Shown here piece by piece: positions 24,345-37,394 of a stretch of 64,000 nt of DNA (positions are counted from its first letter, which is position 1; every line of letters begins with the position of its first letter). The DNA is from Cinnamomum chago (Eukaryota; Streptophyta; Magnoliopsida; Laurales; Lauraceae): assembly GCA_038049695.1 (NCBI GenBank), contig CP142453.1, forward strand, positions 20,588,001 to 20,652,000, read 5' to 3'. Under the pieces are notes generated by a model. It saw nothing but the letters and a program-made list of their open reading frames with translations, ran no database searches and had not been told where the DNA came from. Position numbers and translations under genes: made by a program.

Positions 24345-27250
24345 TGTTGGAAAAATGGCTAAGAGCTACACTAGTTTTTTGTCAACTTTGAGCCGAAAAC
24401 TAAGTGGGACCCACTTATCCTTTTGGGTGGGAATACATGGGAATGTAATCTACTCCATGAGTAGATTATGGACATGTATTGAGTTGCTCTAATCCATTTA
24501 GGAGTGAATGAGAAATTACCTCCTAAACACCACTACTTGAACATGTTAAACATGGAAAGAAAAGGAAGTGGTGAACTTGCTTCCCACATTGCTTGGGAGC
24601 AAAACATTCATTGAGTATAAATATACTTACCTTGGTAGTATAAGATGAGCCCCAAGGGGCACCCCACTTTTGTGGGGGAGGGAGGACCTAGATCAAGGTA
24701 GGGTCACCACCACACGCGCACGCCGCCCCGAGCCGGGCTTGGACTTGGGCTTGGGCTTCACAAGCGAGTTGGGCCTGGCTCAGCCCACTGCCCATTTATA
24801 ATTTTTTTGGAGAAATTTAAATAAAATTTTCATTTTTCAAATGGGGTGTGTCCCTAGAGGTGTGTGCCCTTTCGTATATGAAAGGGTGTGTCCCTAGTCC
24901 CAAGAGGTGTGTCCAAAGAAAGTGTTTATATGCATCTTGTCCATGACTTTTGATTCATTCAATCACTGTTGCTGCATTGCATTTTCGAGTCATCATCTGT
25001 AGAGAGAGTTCTGCTGCTACACTTTTGGTTCGCCTGTCACACAGTTTGTAGTGCTGCAACTATTGTGAGCGTGATCATTGTATCCTGGGGGTAGGGCTGT
25101 CAATCCGGCCCTTTGACGAGGGGGCCTGGCCCGCAAAATCCCTCAAAGCGAGGGCTTCTTTTTTTGTCCTAAAGCCCGAGGGTAGGGTAGGGCCAGATTT
25201 TGAAAAGCCCGCAATATTGAGGGCCGAGCTAGGGCTTGACTTTTCTAGCCCGAGGGGGCCCGGCCCGGCCCGCAGTTTATTAAGTAATAATATAAAATAT
25301 AAAATATAAAATATATGATATATTTATAATATATCTAAGCAACTTGGGCTTCTTGAAAATTTTGTAAGACCCAGGCCCAACCAAGCCCAGCCCACAGTCT
25401 CATAAACAATCACTTATTTCAATTTGGGGTATTTTAGACTTTTATGAAAAAGTCATAATTACCCCACATGGGGCCATCTGCAATGGTTACATTAAGGGGC
25501 AATATGGTCTTTTGGTAAAAAACCCTAAAACTTCTCTTTATTTCATCTCTAACCCTTTCATCGTTGGGTACCTCAACGCCTCCTCATTTTCGATCTCTCT
25601 CCCTCTCTAATCTTGTTCGTTTTCGATCTCTCATTCTCTGATCTTGAAGTTGCAATTGATCTTGTTCTTCTTCTCGCTCTCACTCACAGTCTGAAGTCAC
25701 AACAGTAACACTCATTCAAGAAGTCACTGTGCTCACCATTTTGTTCTTTCTTCTACCAGTCCAAAGGCCATTCTGAATATAGATTCGAGATTTGAGGTGA
25801 GTTTTATGATCTGGGTTGTTTACCCATTCAGTCTTTTAGTTCTCTTTTCATTCCTTATGTGTTCTTTTGCTTTATAGGAATTTTCTGGTCGTGCTCCAAA
25901 TTGGAATTGATGTGCATATTTTTGCAGAATGGATGATAATTAGTTTGGCACTGCCGAGAATGAAAAGTGCATTTCACTCTTTTTTTTTTCTTTAAAACTT
26001 CAAATGGAGAGAAGCAAAGCTTGTGTTGTTTCTAAATTTTGGACTTTCCCAAATGCGTAGCAGAACAGATAATCGATCTGTTACATCAGAACATTCTAAA
26101 TCTGCTTGTGATTTGGGGTGCATTCTCATTCACCCTTTGCTCTTTTTTGAAAGCAGAATTTTTTTCCCTATTGTTTGTGAGGTATCCTCTGCAGATGCTT
26201 TCTCAACTTCAAGTTTAACCAATAAGACAACTCAACTTCAAGTTTCTGCTTGTCAGAACATTTCTCATTAATTTTTTTTTTCTTCATATCCTTTTTCCTT
26301 GCTGCGTTCCTATGTTTCAATGCATGGTAAATTTAATCTCTATTAAATCATATATTAATCACTATTTACCATACTATAATTAACTAGTCTAACTAGTCTA
26401 CTCTACAATAAATCATCTAGTTGATTCTTAGTGCAATCTGATGAGGTTTCAGGCCATTTCAAAACAAAAAAATCTTTCACGGTTTTGGTAAAAAACCCCC
26501 AACTATCTGGATGTCTACTCCATTCCCATATTTACCCAGGATATGTATTAGGACATATCGATTAACTGGGTCATTCTGTTTTTGCTAACATTTTGATAAA
26601 TTAACTTCTAGTACTCATTCTGTTTTTGCTAACATTTTGTAAATTAACTGGGTCATGTTCTTTGCAGATGTTCTTTTTAGTCTAATGTTTTAGATTTTTA
26701 GTTCTTTAACTTGTGTGTTGGTTTGAGGAAGCAAAATGTGTAATTGGGGTTTCTTTGTAATTTGACTGCATAATGCACTTTAATTTGGGGCTGTAGAGTT
26801 ACATTCTTATAATTTATGTATCTTTTCAAATTTTGGTTTTTTTTTCATATGAAGTTTTTTCAAAGACACTAGGAGACTGCACAAAGACTTCTTTTCCTTT
26901 ACAATACATAGTCATATATCTACAAAACCCCTTTAGATGCATATTTAAAAAAAAAAAAAGGTCTGTTAGTGCCGATTCACAACTTTTGTTCATTGAAATA
27001 GTTCATATTAATTTCCTCTCTACTGCATGAATATACAAATATTAATTTATTTGTTTAGCCCCTTATAGATGTCTCTATTTTTATTTTCTCTTGCAGATAT
27101 TTAGGCAACAAAATCAAGATAATAAGTGTCGTGATTCGCGAATCAGGCATTGCCTTTCAACTTAGTATTCTTACCTCTCTTTTTTACTTTAATATTATTT
27201 ATTTATTTCATACAGAGTTTTTATCTTAATCTTAGATTAATTTATCAACT

Positions 27251-29510
27251 ATGTCTGCTCATAATGTTGCCAATGATAGCTCTCATGAGCCCATTCCAAT
27301 TGAGGTGGATGTGAGTACCCATGTGCCCTTTGAACTTCCCTCCTCTTCCTCTTTCTCACCCACTCTTATTCCTATTTCATCTAATACAATTTCTATTGAT
27401 ACTCCATCTAACACAAACTCGGGTTCTACGGAAAAAAACTCAAAAAGATCAAGTATTTGGGTTCATTTTAAACAATTAGAAGTTCTAAAAAAACAAAAAG
27501 ATGGAACTGAAAAAGAATGTCGTGTTGCTGAGTGTAAGTATTGTAAGAAATAACTAAATAATGATAAAAGAAATGGAATTACCCACATAACTAGACACTT
27601 TAACGAATCATGTACAAAGAGACCTAGACTTAATAGAAACCAACAATCATTGCCAGTGACTTTTGCCAAAGCCAATGATACCTCAGTTATCCATAAATTT
27701 GACCAAAAACAATGTAGAGATGCACTTGCAAGAATTGTAATTTTACATGAGTATCCATTTAATATTGTGACACATAAAGGTTTTATCAAATACAGTAAAA
27801 TTCTACAACCTCAATTTAAAATGGTGTCACGTAACACCATTAAGTCTGATTGTATAGAAATTTACAAACAAGAGAAACTTAAGATTTCTTAATTAATTGA
27901 TGGCATATCATCAAAGATTAGTCTCACATCTGATATGTGGACGTCAAATCAAACAATAGGTTACATGTCTATTACTGCACATTTTATTGATTTTGATTGG
28001 AAGTTAAATAAACATATAATTAACTTTGTTAATGTTGATCCACCCCACAGTGGGGTAGTCTTAGCTGAAACTATTAAAACTAATTTAATAAAATGGAAAA
28101 TTGATGATAGAATATTTTGCTTAACTTTAGATAATTGCACCACAAATGATGCCATGGTAAGGACACTTAAAAATCATCTTACAAAAAAAAAAAGGATGGC
28201 ATCCCACTAAATGGTAGCTTGTTTCACATGCGTTGTACTGCACATATTCTCAACCTCATTGTGCAAGATGGGTTGAAAGAAATAACCCCTACAATTCAAA
28301 ATATTAGGGATACATTGAAATTCATTAAAAATTCAACAACTCGTATACACAAGTTCCGTGAAATGGTTAGTGAATTAGGGCTAAGTAGCACTAGGGGGTT
28401 ACCTATTGATGTTTCAATTGGATGGAACTCCACCTACTCAATGTTGGAGTGTGCATTTAATATATAGAGAAGTTTTCAATTCACTAGGGTTAGAAGACTC
28501 AAACTACAAGAACATTCCTTCAGAGGAAGAGTGGGAAATAGCTAGTATAATATGTGAATTTTTGAAGTGTTTTTATGAAGCTACTTTAAAATTTTCAGGA
28601 AATAAGTACCCATCCATTCATTTATTTTTACCAGAAGTGATTAAAATACATAGTTTATTGGTAGAAAAGTTAGATAGTGACGATATCTTTTGTAGAAATA
28701 TGGCTAGAAAAATGAAGGGAAAATTTGATAAATATTGGGAGCAGTATAATAAGGTATTTGCAATGGCCATACTCCTTGATCCTACACGCAAGTTGTTATA
28801 TTTAGAGTATGCTTTAAGAAAGTTATATGGATCAAGAGAAGATATAAGTATTCGTCGAGCTGATACTCTTAGACTCTTTAGAAATCTTTATAAAGAGTAT
28901 TGTGTGATATATGATACACCTACCACAACATTGCCAAATGTGGATAAAGTTGATTTAGCAAAAAAACCTACTAAGTTTGAGGATGAATGGTTAGTATTTG
29001 AGGAACAAATGACACAGGCTACAGTTGTAGAAGAAAAATCTGAATTAGATCGTTATTTGGAGGAGCCAAGGGATAAATCTATAAATTTCAATATACTGGA
29101 TTGGTGGAAAGTCAATTCGACAAATTATCCAGTTATGTCAAGAATGACTTGTGACATTTTAGCTATTCCAATTTCTACGGTTGCTTCTGAATCGGCATTT
29201 AGTACAGGAGGAAGAGTACTTTACCAGTATAGGAGTTGTTTAAAGTCTGATACTGTATTGGTGGAAAGTCAATTCGGCAAATTATCCAGTTATGTCAAGA
29301 ATGACTTGTGACATTTTAGCTATTTCAGTTTCTACGGTTGCTTCTGAATCGGCATTTAGTACAGGAGGAAGAGTACTTTACCAGTATATGAGTTGTTTAA
29401 AGCCTGATACTGTAGAAATCTTAATTTGTGCACAAGATTGGATACGTTCGCAACAACACAATGATGATAATGCATCAGATGAATTTTTAGATATTCTAAA
29501 AATAGATTAA
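27251..29510 (+). pseudogene. hAT transposase pseudogene (BED finger, hATC domain)
   Basis: The N-terminal part (27251-27553) shows a BED-type finger (SIWVHF then CRVAECKYCKK; the His pair follows after an in-frame TAA at 27551). The same frame continues past a second TAA at 27890 and includes LTSDMWTSNQTIGYM, a typical hAT catalytic-region stretch, up to about 28195. A frameshift in an 11-A run near 28185 moves to FHMRCTAHILNLIVQDGL (28219 onward); a second near 28455 moves back to the long frame 28406-29311. The C terminus carries the hATC dimerisation motif ILDWWK...SRMTCDILAIP...VASESAFSTGG. A 157-bp tandem duplication (29101-29257, 29258-29414) then shifts the frame once more; the true end DEFLDILKID is in the second copy, stop at 29510. 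Not functional as it stands. Confidence 0.9.
29101..29414. repeat. 157-bp tandem duplication inside hATC coding sequence
   Basis: Unit 29101-29257 is repeated at 29258-29414 with few differences (for example TTCGAC versus TTCGGC). It contains the SESAFSTGG dimerisation motif. 157 is not a multiple of three, so it breaks the frame. Confidence 0.92.
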
Positions 29511-31027
29511 ATAATTAAATAAAGAGTTATTGCTATTTGTTTTATATGTATTATCATTTTTAGAACTATTGTTACATATTTTTTTTGTTTTACATCATTA
29601 GAAAAATTATTTTATCCCACCACCAACCTTCCAATAAAAAAAAGTTTTTAACTTCGCCATGCTGCCTTTTGGGTAGTATTGCCGGTCCCCAACCCGGACA
29701 AAGAAGGAGGGTTAGATTGGAAGTCGGTGGTGATGTAAGAAAATTTTCTTTTCTTTAAAAAAATTTCCCTCCTTTTGGCCCTGGCCTGACCCTAACCCTT
29801 AAGGGTAGGGCAAGGGCCTAAAAATTACAAGCCCGCTATGAATGTCAAGGGCTTTTGCTTGGTTAGGCCCTGCCCGCACATGTGAGGGTAGGATAAGGGC
29901 TTACCTCGGCCCGGCCCGGGCCCGGCCCTTTGACAGCCCTACCTGGGAAGCAATCGTTGTTGAAACTCGTAAGCACCGTTGCGGGGGCGAATTTGTCTTA
30001 AGGACATAGTGTTTTCACACTAGCCTTGATCAATTTTCTTCTGCGAATTTCTGTGACTAATTACTTCAACAACAGAGTATGGTTTTCTACCTTCAAACAG
30101 TAAGTAATATTTCCATTACATTCAGTACTTCTGTTTCACTGCTGTGGGAACTGTATACTATATACCAAACTATTACTGTATGTACTCTCGCTAACATTAG
30201 GTTCTTTATCTATCTCAGGTTGGCTTTGTGAGCTATATTCTTTGATTTTATATGCATGTAAATTACTCGAGGCAGCCCCTAAAATGAGTCTTTTGAGTAC
30301 AAGTCTTTTTTGGATGCACAGAAAATACGTGTAGATAATAAGCGACCAAAATCGTGTACAGTACAAACTTGAACTGTGGCTGGTTTTCTCTACCTCTACT
30401 TTCTCATTCCAGGAGACCATTGGAGAACTCTTTTAGCTAATGCAGATGATGATTATAGATGATGATGGATTTAAAAAAGACACTTCAAAATAAAAAGGAG
30501 AAACTGCCGTCAGCTAAAAAAAAGGAGAAACTGCCACAAGGTTTCAACTGTTTACTGAACTACCTTACATTGTTGCCTCTTAGGCCCATTTGACTACTTA
30601 TATTGAATAACTAGCATTCCTAGTAAAGTCATTCCTAGCAAGTACTAAAGAAACTAAGCGCTAAGGATATAGGTGGAGATGTATACAGAACCTTAATTTT
30701 CTTAAGAATTAATTTACTAGAGTGGCGCTTGGGGAAGAAACAATCCTAGCATACTGTCACCGGGAAGGAAAAAAAAGATCCAGCAAAGCAGCAAATTAAG
30801 ACTATTTCATAGGGTCTTGATCTTCACTTTAACCATTTCAATTTTACCACCATTGATAGGACAGTGCTTAAATTTCTACGAATTTAATTCCTGATCAAAC
30901 AAACATGCACTTAGGACTTATTTGCCTACTTTGAATTGAATTCCTAAAATCATATGAAAAGTGGAGTCAATGAGAGAAGTATTAGAGGGGTTGAGAGTGA
31001 ATGATATAAGGTGGAGAGATAGATGGT

Positions 31028-31179
31028 GGGAGATGCTCCTATGAGATATATCTCTTCCATTATATGAGAGATATGAGTGGGGGCCCTCACATTTAAGTTG
31101 TTGGCAATGGATATGGATATGAGGGTCCCACACAATCTCTCATTTAAGGTGAGAGATATCTCTTATGGGAGCATCTCTC
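31028..31179. mobile_element. MULE-type MITE, 152 bp, perfect 9-bp duplication
   Basis: Flanked by identical ATAGATGGT at 31019-31027 and 31180-31188. Inverted ends are about 28 bp: left GGGAGATGCTCCTATGAGAT, right (reverse complement) GAGAGATGCTCCCATAAGAG, both continuing into ATATCTCT. A 9-bp duplication is the Mutator superfamily signature. No coding capacity. Confidence 0.85.
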
Positions 31180-33690
31180 ATAGATGGTAACCTCACTTCC
31201 CAAGGATTTTATATAATACTGTGCTTTCTTAGCAATAATTTCCAACCAAAGGAAAGACTCTTGAATGGAATCTTCCCCATTGGTACTTTTACCCCCTTTA
31301 ATGAGAAGATGTTGCTTTGAATTCCTAGACATTCAATACCAAGCAAACAAAATATATAGGATTCATACCACGTACAAGTAGTTAAAAATGAAGATCAAAG
31401 ATAAATTAAAAAAAAAGAATCAAATAACATTTCCTTTTAGGGAAAGAGAATCAAAAGAATATGTATTCAATTCCCACACATTACAATGCAAACAAACAGG
31501 CTTTGCCACTGAAAAAAAAGAAAAAGAAAAAGAAAATCATGTAATCCTTGACAGCTATGCAGTTTCTCTGCAATTTGTTGTTTATACTTGCCTGATCTAA
31601 TTTTGTATATAAAGACACCCAATACAATAGAAAAAGATGGTGCTTTCCATTGATTGATGCGCATCAAAGGTTGCAACTATAAGACATGATTTATGTCATT
31701 CAGTGACAAACTACGCACCCAAACACTCCATGATGGTGAGTGAAGGAAATTGCACACTTGTCTCATCATACAGCTGTTATGAGAAAAACATTATCCTCAG
31801 GCCCTTCTCTAGGAAACCAATGCCATGTGTGTAGGTAGGGGCCATCACAACTCACAAGCTTGGGTGGGACTCCAGCCCTAGTCTTGATCAAAACAGCTTT
31901 CAAATGCTTTGAATTTTGATTTTTCTCCCCCACCACAATAATGATAATGTGGATCGTACACCAGCGCATGTGACAATTTTGACCTCACCTGCCAATCAAA
32001 TTAATTTATGCTGCTGATTCAGACTTGGGGCTAGATGTTCAAGCCAATAAATAAAAGGATTGGACCTGTTTGGGTCCTACAGACTTAAATTGAATCATTG
32101 CTCTCTGACTGGCCAACCCAACCCAATGATTGAAGGCTTGAATCCACATTGACTTTGGTTATCAGATCAAGTCCATTGAAGCAAATCACGAGCAGCTCAT
32201 AGTGAGCCACCTCCTATTTGAGGGGAAAAAAAGAAAAATCATTTCCACACACACGTGTAACGCCACACCCTACACGCAAGTGCTAATGTTGATCGCTTGC
32301 AAGAAAATTTTTCAAAAAGAAACCATTGGGAGCTTGTTCTGTATTTTTTTAGAAATTAGAGCTCAACGACTCAACCCCATGTGTTTCATCAGATCAACAG
32401 TCTTGAATGATTGGCATCACTAAACCATGACCCACCAAATAAGAAATGAGGGGTGATGGTCCTAAGCATGGCCTAGGTTGAGAATTGTTATCATTCCTCC
32501 ATTACAGTCCACAGCTTGTCTTCATGGATGGAGTTGTTTGTGAAAATGTGGACACATTTGGTACATGTTTCAAATAGGATATTGATGGGACTATAAGCTA
32601 CTTTTAAGGGGACAAGTACCATTACTTTGAACTCATTTCTTGTGTTATGTTTGGCCCTTTGAAACTGAATAAATGTGGACGGTCTCATACACAACCCCCA
32701 TATTAAAACTCATGCCATTTTTATCCTATACATGGTTAAAGATGTTAAGAGCTGGGGTATATGGTGGACCAGGACTCAAGCCCAATTAGATTTGTTAGAC
32801 TCAGAGTAATTAGTCTCGTAACTGTAGACTCAAATGGACATGTTTGGCAATTGGGCCCAAAAGCTTCTACCTTTTTTCTTTTCTTCTCTTTTGAATCAGA
32901 TCCTTTGGGTGGTCGGATAAACGGGCCTGTATTATCCGGTCCGTCGTTTTTGCTCCATAACACTCAGCACAATCCCAATTTTATACACAGCTTTGTCTAG
33001 TGAAAGAGTTGTACGTGTATTTGGGAACTCAAATATGGACCTGGACAGACCGGACTCAGACATGATGAACTCAATGTATCCAATCCAATGGATCTCATGA
33101 GTGTTGACTAAAAGCTGGGCCCTATTTTTAATGAGGCCCATTGTAAGGCCCAATTTTTAAAATATCAAAATATCTGGTTATGTATATCATTTTCGTTCTG
33201 ATTGGGACTGTCGTTGTCAGGCTGATTTTCTTCTTATTTCTAGAAAATATCCTTCAGAGTTAGCAGTCTCATCACATGATTCTGAATTTGGTGCTTCTTG
33301 ATTACTGGTGAGCTTTCATGCTCAACTAGAGTAGGTTATGTGTCCAACCAGCAATAGCAATCAGGGTAGCACTAGCTATATTCCTAATTTGATCACTCAA
33401 CTTTTACCTTTTGTGATATACCTTTGAGAATTTGAATTGCGGCCCGTTTATTCTTTTTCTCTTTTTATTTTTATTGAAATCTTAAAGTTTTAAGGAATGA
33501 CTTTCTATAAAAGGGGTTTAAGTTGAAGGATTAAAGCTCAACATCACAATGGGCAGTTAAATAATAATGTCATTTTATAGAGATAAAACAACCCACCCAT
33601 TATCCTAATATATCAAGTCCTAAGAAAGTATGCCCCCCCGTCTACATCTCCACTTTAGACTCTTCCCTCTTCATGTCTTTAACACCAAGA

Positions 33691-33894
33691 TTATAGTTTA
33701 AGCTCAGTTGTTGGGAGTCCCGTTCTCGCCCGAACGCCCGGTACTCGATCCTCGAGTCCTTTCATATGCATGCGAAGGTAGCCTTCTTTGCTGTGGGTGC
33801 AAGTGGTCTTCTCCCTGCATGTGTTGGAGTTATCTCTCACATCAGTCGAGTCTTTCAAAGGCCCAATCACCTAGGCTGATACACAAAAAAAAAA
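33691..33894 (+). repeat. tRNA-derived SINE
   Basis: About 200 bp: box A-like TTAAGCTCAGTTGTTGGG, box B-like GGTACTCGATCC, an unrelated body, and a CCTAGGCTGATACAC end followed by a ten-A tail. No clean target duplication found. Confidence 0.65.
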
Positions 33895-34170
33895 CCCTCC
33901 TAAAACTCAAATCCTTTCCTCTGCGAGTTCTTAGGAATTCAATATGGACTAGGCAAAGGACCATAGAGAATATCATATATTAATGTCATAAAGATAAAAT
34001 CAAAGCCAACTCTAGATATAATATAACATAACCAGGGAGCTTATCCTCCATAATCATGATATAATCTAACTAGTCTTCGTATCCAAACTTAAATCTCAAC
34101 AAGAAGAACCTCCCATTATATTTATAGTTATCTTTTAAATTTCAGAAACATCCCGACATGTGTGTGACAC

Positions 34171-34317
34171 TGGGTGGGTGGGTGGGCAGGTGCTAGTACT
34201 ACTACTTGGTCCATGTCTCTAGAAGGAGGTGGGTGGGTAGGTACTATGCTACTGCATATTCCATGTCTCTAAGGAGGTGGGTGGGCAGGCCCTAGTGCTG
34301 CTACATATTTCATGTCA
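34171..34317. repeat. Minisatellite, about 50 bp x 3, (GGTG)n-rich
   Basis: Three units share GGTGGGTGGGCAGG, a CTA-rich stretch and CCATGTCTCTA; spacing is 51 and 48 bp. Confidence 0.75.
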
Positions 34318-36070
34318 AGAGTGAATTCTAAGTAAGAATTCAGCAAGTGATGCAGGTAGAAGGTAGTGTCTGTCTTCTATTTTGTCAATATCCTATGTTT
34401 TATATCTTAAAATTAAAACTACACTACACTAATTCAATGAATGAGGTACACTTGGATCCCATCAAGCCCTGTGTAAGATGGTCCCTACCCACATGCACCA
34501 ACTTCCAATTACATTGTGCCCATTACCTCCTTATGTGCGACCCTCCTTCGTATTTACAAAAGATGTGAATGATTCACAACAAGCTGTCTGGCTGTCCATA
34601 TTCTTAGTACTTTTGAGGCACAACATTGAATGAAAACAGTGAACAGTGAACAGTTTGTTGGTGGGCCTAATGAGTTCTTAATTGATAGCAATACCGACAA
34701 TTTAGGTCACTTGGACAAATTATAATTGACTTCGTGATGGTTTATATAGTGCTTCTTAATCAAATGGAGAATTTGGTTTGATTTATGTGAAATATCTTTC
34801 TATAAGATTTTAGTTTTTATATAAAATTTGGCAGAAAATTGTCTCCTCTATTTTTTTCCTCAAGCCAGTACCCCTCTATATGAGCACCCTCCATTTTTGG
34901 GCATATGGGGGACCCTTTCTGTCCCTTTTATGTACATTGAACCATTTCTCTTTCCAAGATAGTGTTTCTGGTTTTCTCTATGTTTGCTTAGCTTGTTGTA
35001 GGCGGCTTAGTATACTATATACTTGGTCTCTTGATGAAAGCCAAACCATGAGAGTCAGCTTGGCAGCGAAAGTGACTTAGCAACAGTACGGCCAAGGCTC
35101 CCACTACATGACCCTTCTTTCTCTCTCTCTCTCTATTATTATTATTATTTTCACTAGATCCACGATATCGTCTAATTTTCAATGGGGTGCATTTTGTAGT
35201 TATAAAAAATTATCCAAAATGAACATCAGCTGGTTATCCGATCCCCATTTGAGGAATTAGAATTACACTTTTTATGGCTTTCAAAAGAGTACTTTTGAAA
35301 AGCATATTACATCTTGATAAAGGGAACACAAGAACTCCCTTGTACTTTCTCATAGAAGCTATAGAAGTCGCAACATTTTTAAAGATAATACATTTTCAAG
35401 AAATCAAGCTTAAGAAAACATCAACATCAAAAGGGGATCAATGGGTGTCAAAATTAGAGTCAAACTGAGCCAAAAATGGTTTCAATTAGACCGAATCTAT
35501 TATAAATCAAAATGAAACCATGACCCAAATATTGCTCTAAATCCAGACCATTCATCCCAGGGCCAAGATATTAGGCCCCAATGAGCCAATTGCCCCAACC
35601 CCAACCTGCAAAGTTGCAGAGGTATCTCCTTTTTTGTTTCACTTTTCCTCTCGTCTTTTGGCCTTTTGTGATCTTCTTTTTTAACTTTTTTTTGGAAGGT
35701 TGGAATGATGAATCATCACACGTGTGGCCACTTGTGGGAAGGGAGGTATCTCCAGACAGTAGTTTGAACTTTGAAAAGCACCCAATGTCCTTTACCCCCT
35801 GCCATTGACTTGACACCATAACACCAATGTTCAGTACTGTCAGTCTCTGTCACGTGCGACCAAGGCTCGCACGTGGTGAAATGGGTCCCACATCTGAACT
35901 TGCCCTTGACTTTACAGACCCCTGTGACAAATAAAAAAAAAAAAAAAAATGAGGCAGAGGCAGAGCCGACTAACCTAATTTCAACGGACATAAAACGACT
36001 TCGTGCCAGAACCCCATGTAATCAATAATCCACTAATTGGTTCACAACAGTCCGAATCTTCTTCCCAAGG

Positions 36071-36079
36071 ACTTCAAGC

Positions 36080-36110
<31 letters not shown>

Positions 36111-36265
36111 TAATACAAGAGGGTGCCCAAGTCACTGGCCGGACTAATCTCTATAGTCCAAAAAAAGTCGGGCAAATCGCTTATAGACCAAGTGTGGCAG
36201 GACGGTTTTTAACCTTGAATCTTCGTGAGCAAACCATGGTCCTATACCAACTGAACCACCCTAAT
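36071..36265 (-). repeat. tRNA-derived SINE, minus strand, diverged
   Basis: Same family as 37085-37274 and 59755-59936. A T run at the left end is the poly-A tail of a minus-strand copy; box A on the minus strand is TGGTTCAGTTGG near 36258. Box B is degenerate. Target duplication not found. Confidence 0.6.
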
Positions 36266-37084
36266 TTTGAGTTTGAAGGGTTGAATATCCAAACCATGAA
36301 CAATCTAACGTCAGGCAGCATTTAAAAGAATATGGCCCACTAATCACATGGTTTTTGATTAATTTGAATCATTAATCAAGTGAAACTGATTAATTGGCCG
36401 ATTGAGACCCCAAAGTTTAGAAAAAACTGACACTTTACATGACAGTTTGAACAGTTTCAAGGGAACCTTTTCTAGTTTGCGCCAAACCCTGATTTTCTTA
36501 TGAGGTGGTATATGTGAGGACCTCCAATGACGTTTGCTAGACCCACACAAATGCATATGAGATAAATTTGGAGTGAGTTTCGAACAAAAGAAGATAAACC
36601 TTAATCTAAATTTATACCCAAAGCGGAGTTCGGATTGATCTGAGCTTGGGCATAAATTTCTCAACTAAATATGAACTTAGATTTGTCGCGTCTGACCTAG
36701 TACAATCCATAATATTTTTCCAATAATATATCAAGGAAAACCCAAAAGTTGAAAACATCCTGACCTACAATCCATAACACTTTTCCAATAATATCTCAAG
36801 AAAAACCTAAAATCTGAAACATATCCCCACATTTTTCAAAGATGATAACTTCTGCAAAAATGATATTTGTGACAATAATAAGCAAATGTATTATGATCCA
36901 TTAGTTTCAAGTATTGGTATTTAACCTTTTTATCAGCTATATTGGTGACAGGGATTCTTATATAAGCTGCATTAGTGTGCCTTTTGTTTTAACTATATAT
37001 ATATATATATTTATATGCAGTGCTCCTGTGTGGATGTATGGGCACCTACAATGTGACTCATGAAACTCTATCCATCGTGGGGGA

Positions 37085-37274
37085 GTTGTTTTTTTTTTTT
37101 TTTTTAATGTTATCGGAGGGTTCTCAACCCTTTGGGTTGGACTAATTGCTCTGGGCCTAAAGGGAAGTCAGGTAAACTCCCATGTAGCCTCAGTGCGGTA
37201 GTGCAGTTTCGAATCTACAAACTCTGTGTGCAAACCATAGTCCTAAACCAACAGAGCTACCCTTTGGGGTTATT
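37085..37274 (-). repeat. tRNA-derived SINE with perfect 11-bp target duplication
   Basis: ATCGTGGGGGA at 37074-37084 and 37275-37285 flanks 190 bp. On the minus strand the copy begins AACCCCAAAGGGTAGCTC, with box A TAGCTCTGTTGG and a box B-like GATTCGAAACTGC, and ends in an A tail (T run 37088-37105 on the plus strand). Closely related copy at 59755-59936. Confidence 0.85.
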
Positions 37275-37394
37275 ATCGTGGGGGATAGACAAATTTGAGG
37301 CATTTCCACCATTTTTCTTGATGATTCACGTATTTCTGATGTTGGACCAATGATATATTCTCATCCTTTTTAGCCATCATATTAATAATCTAGA

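Larger units (their letters stand above)
25092..29941 (+). mobile_element. hAT-superfamily transposon, 4.85 kb, degenerate
   Basis: Terminal inverted repeat TAGGGCTGTCAA on both sides, followed by GGCCCGGCCC-rich subterminal repeats in both orientations. Flanked by an 8-bp target duplication CCTGGGGG (25084-25091) / CCTGGGAA (29942-29949); the right copy agrees with the empty site in solo LTR copy 1, so the left has mutated. Inside is a broken transposase gene (27251-29510) preceded by about 2 kb of 5' non-coding sequence, perhaps with an intron. The termini match the non-autonomous element at 16415-16954. Confidence 0.93.
24345..30196 (+). mobile_element. Solo LTR, copy 2, interrupted by a hAT transposon
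   Basis: LTR parts at 24345-25091 and 29950-30196, same ends as copy 1 (TGTTGG...CTAACA), flanked by TTAAG (24340-24344) / TTAGG (30197-30201). Without the hAT insert it is about 990 bp. It contains a TATAAATATAC-type promoter region near 24617 and a GC-rich GCCGCCCCGAGCCGGGC tract near 24722, absent from copy 1. GTATCCTGGG at 25081 and CCTGGGAAGCAATCG at 29942 rejoin to match copy 1 (GTATCTTGGGAGGCAATCG), which serves as the empty site. Confidence 0.82.
30197..37073. other. Gene-poor region with scattered small repeats
   Basis: Nearly 7 kb without a recognisable gene. Supported content: MULE-type MITE (31028-31179), SINE (33691-33894), tandem G-rich minisatellite (34171-34317) and a SINE with long T tail (36071-36265). 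Open frames are short, low in motif content and often overlap on both strands. Confidence 0.5.

Noticed and set aside
22198-30196. One LTR retrotransposon with the two LTRs as its ends
   Set aside because: The spacer of 1.25 kb has no primer-binding site or coding region, and each LTR has its own different flanking duplication.
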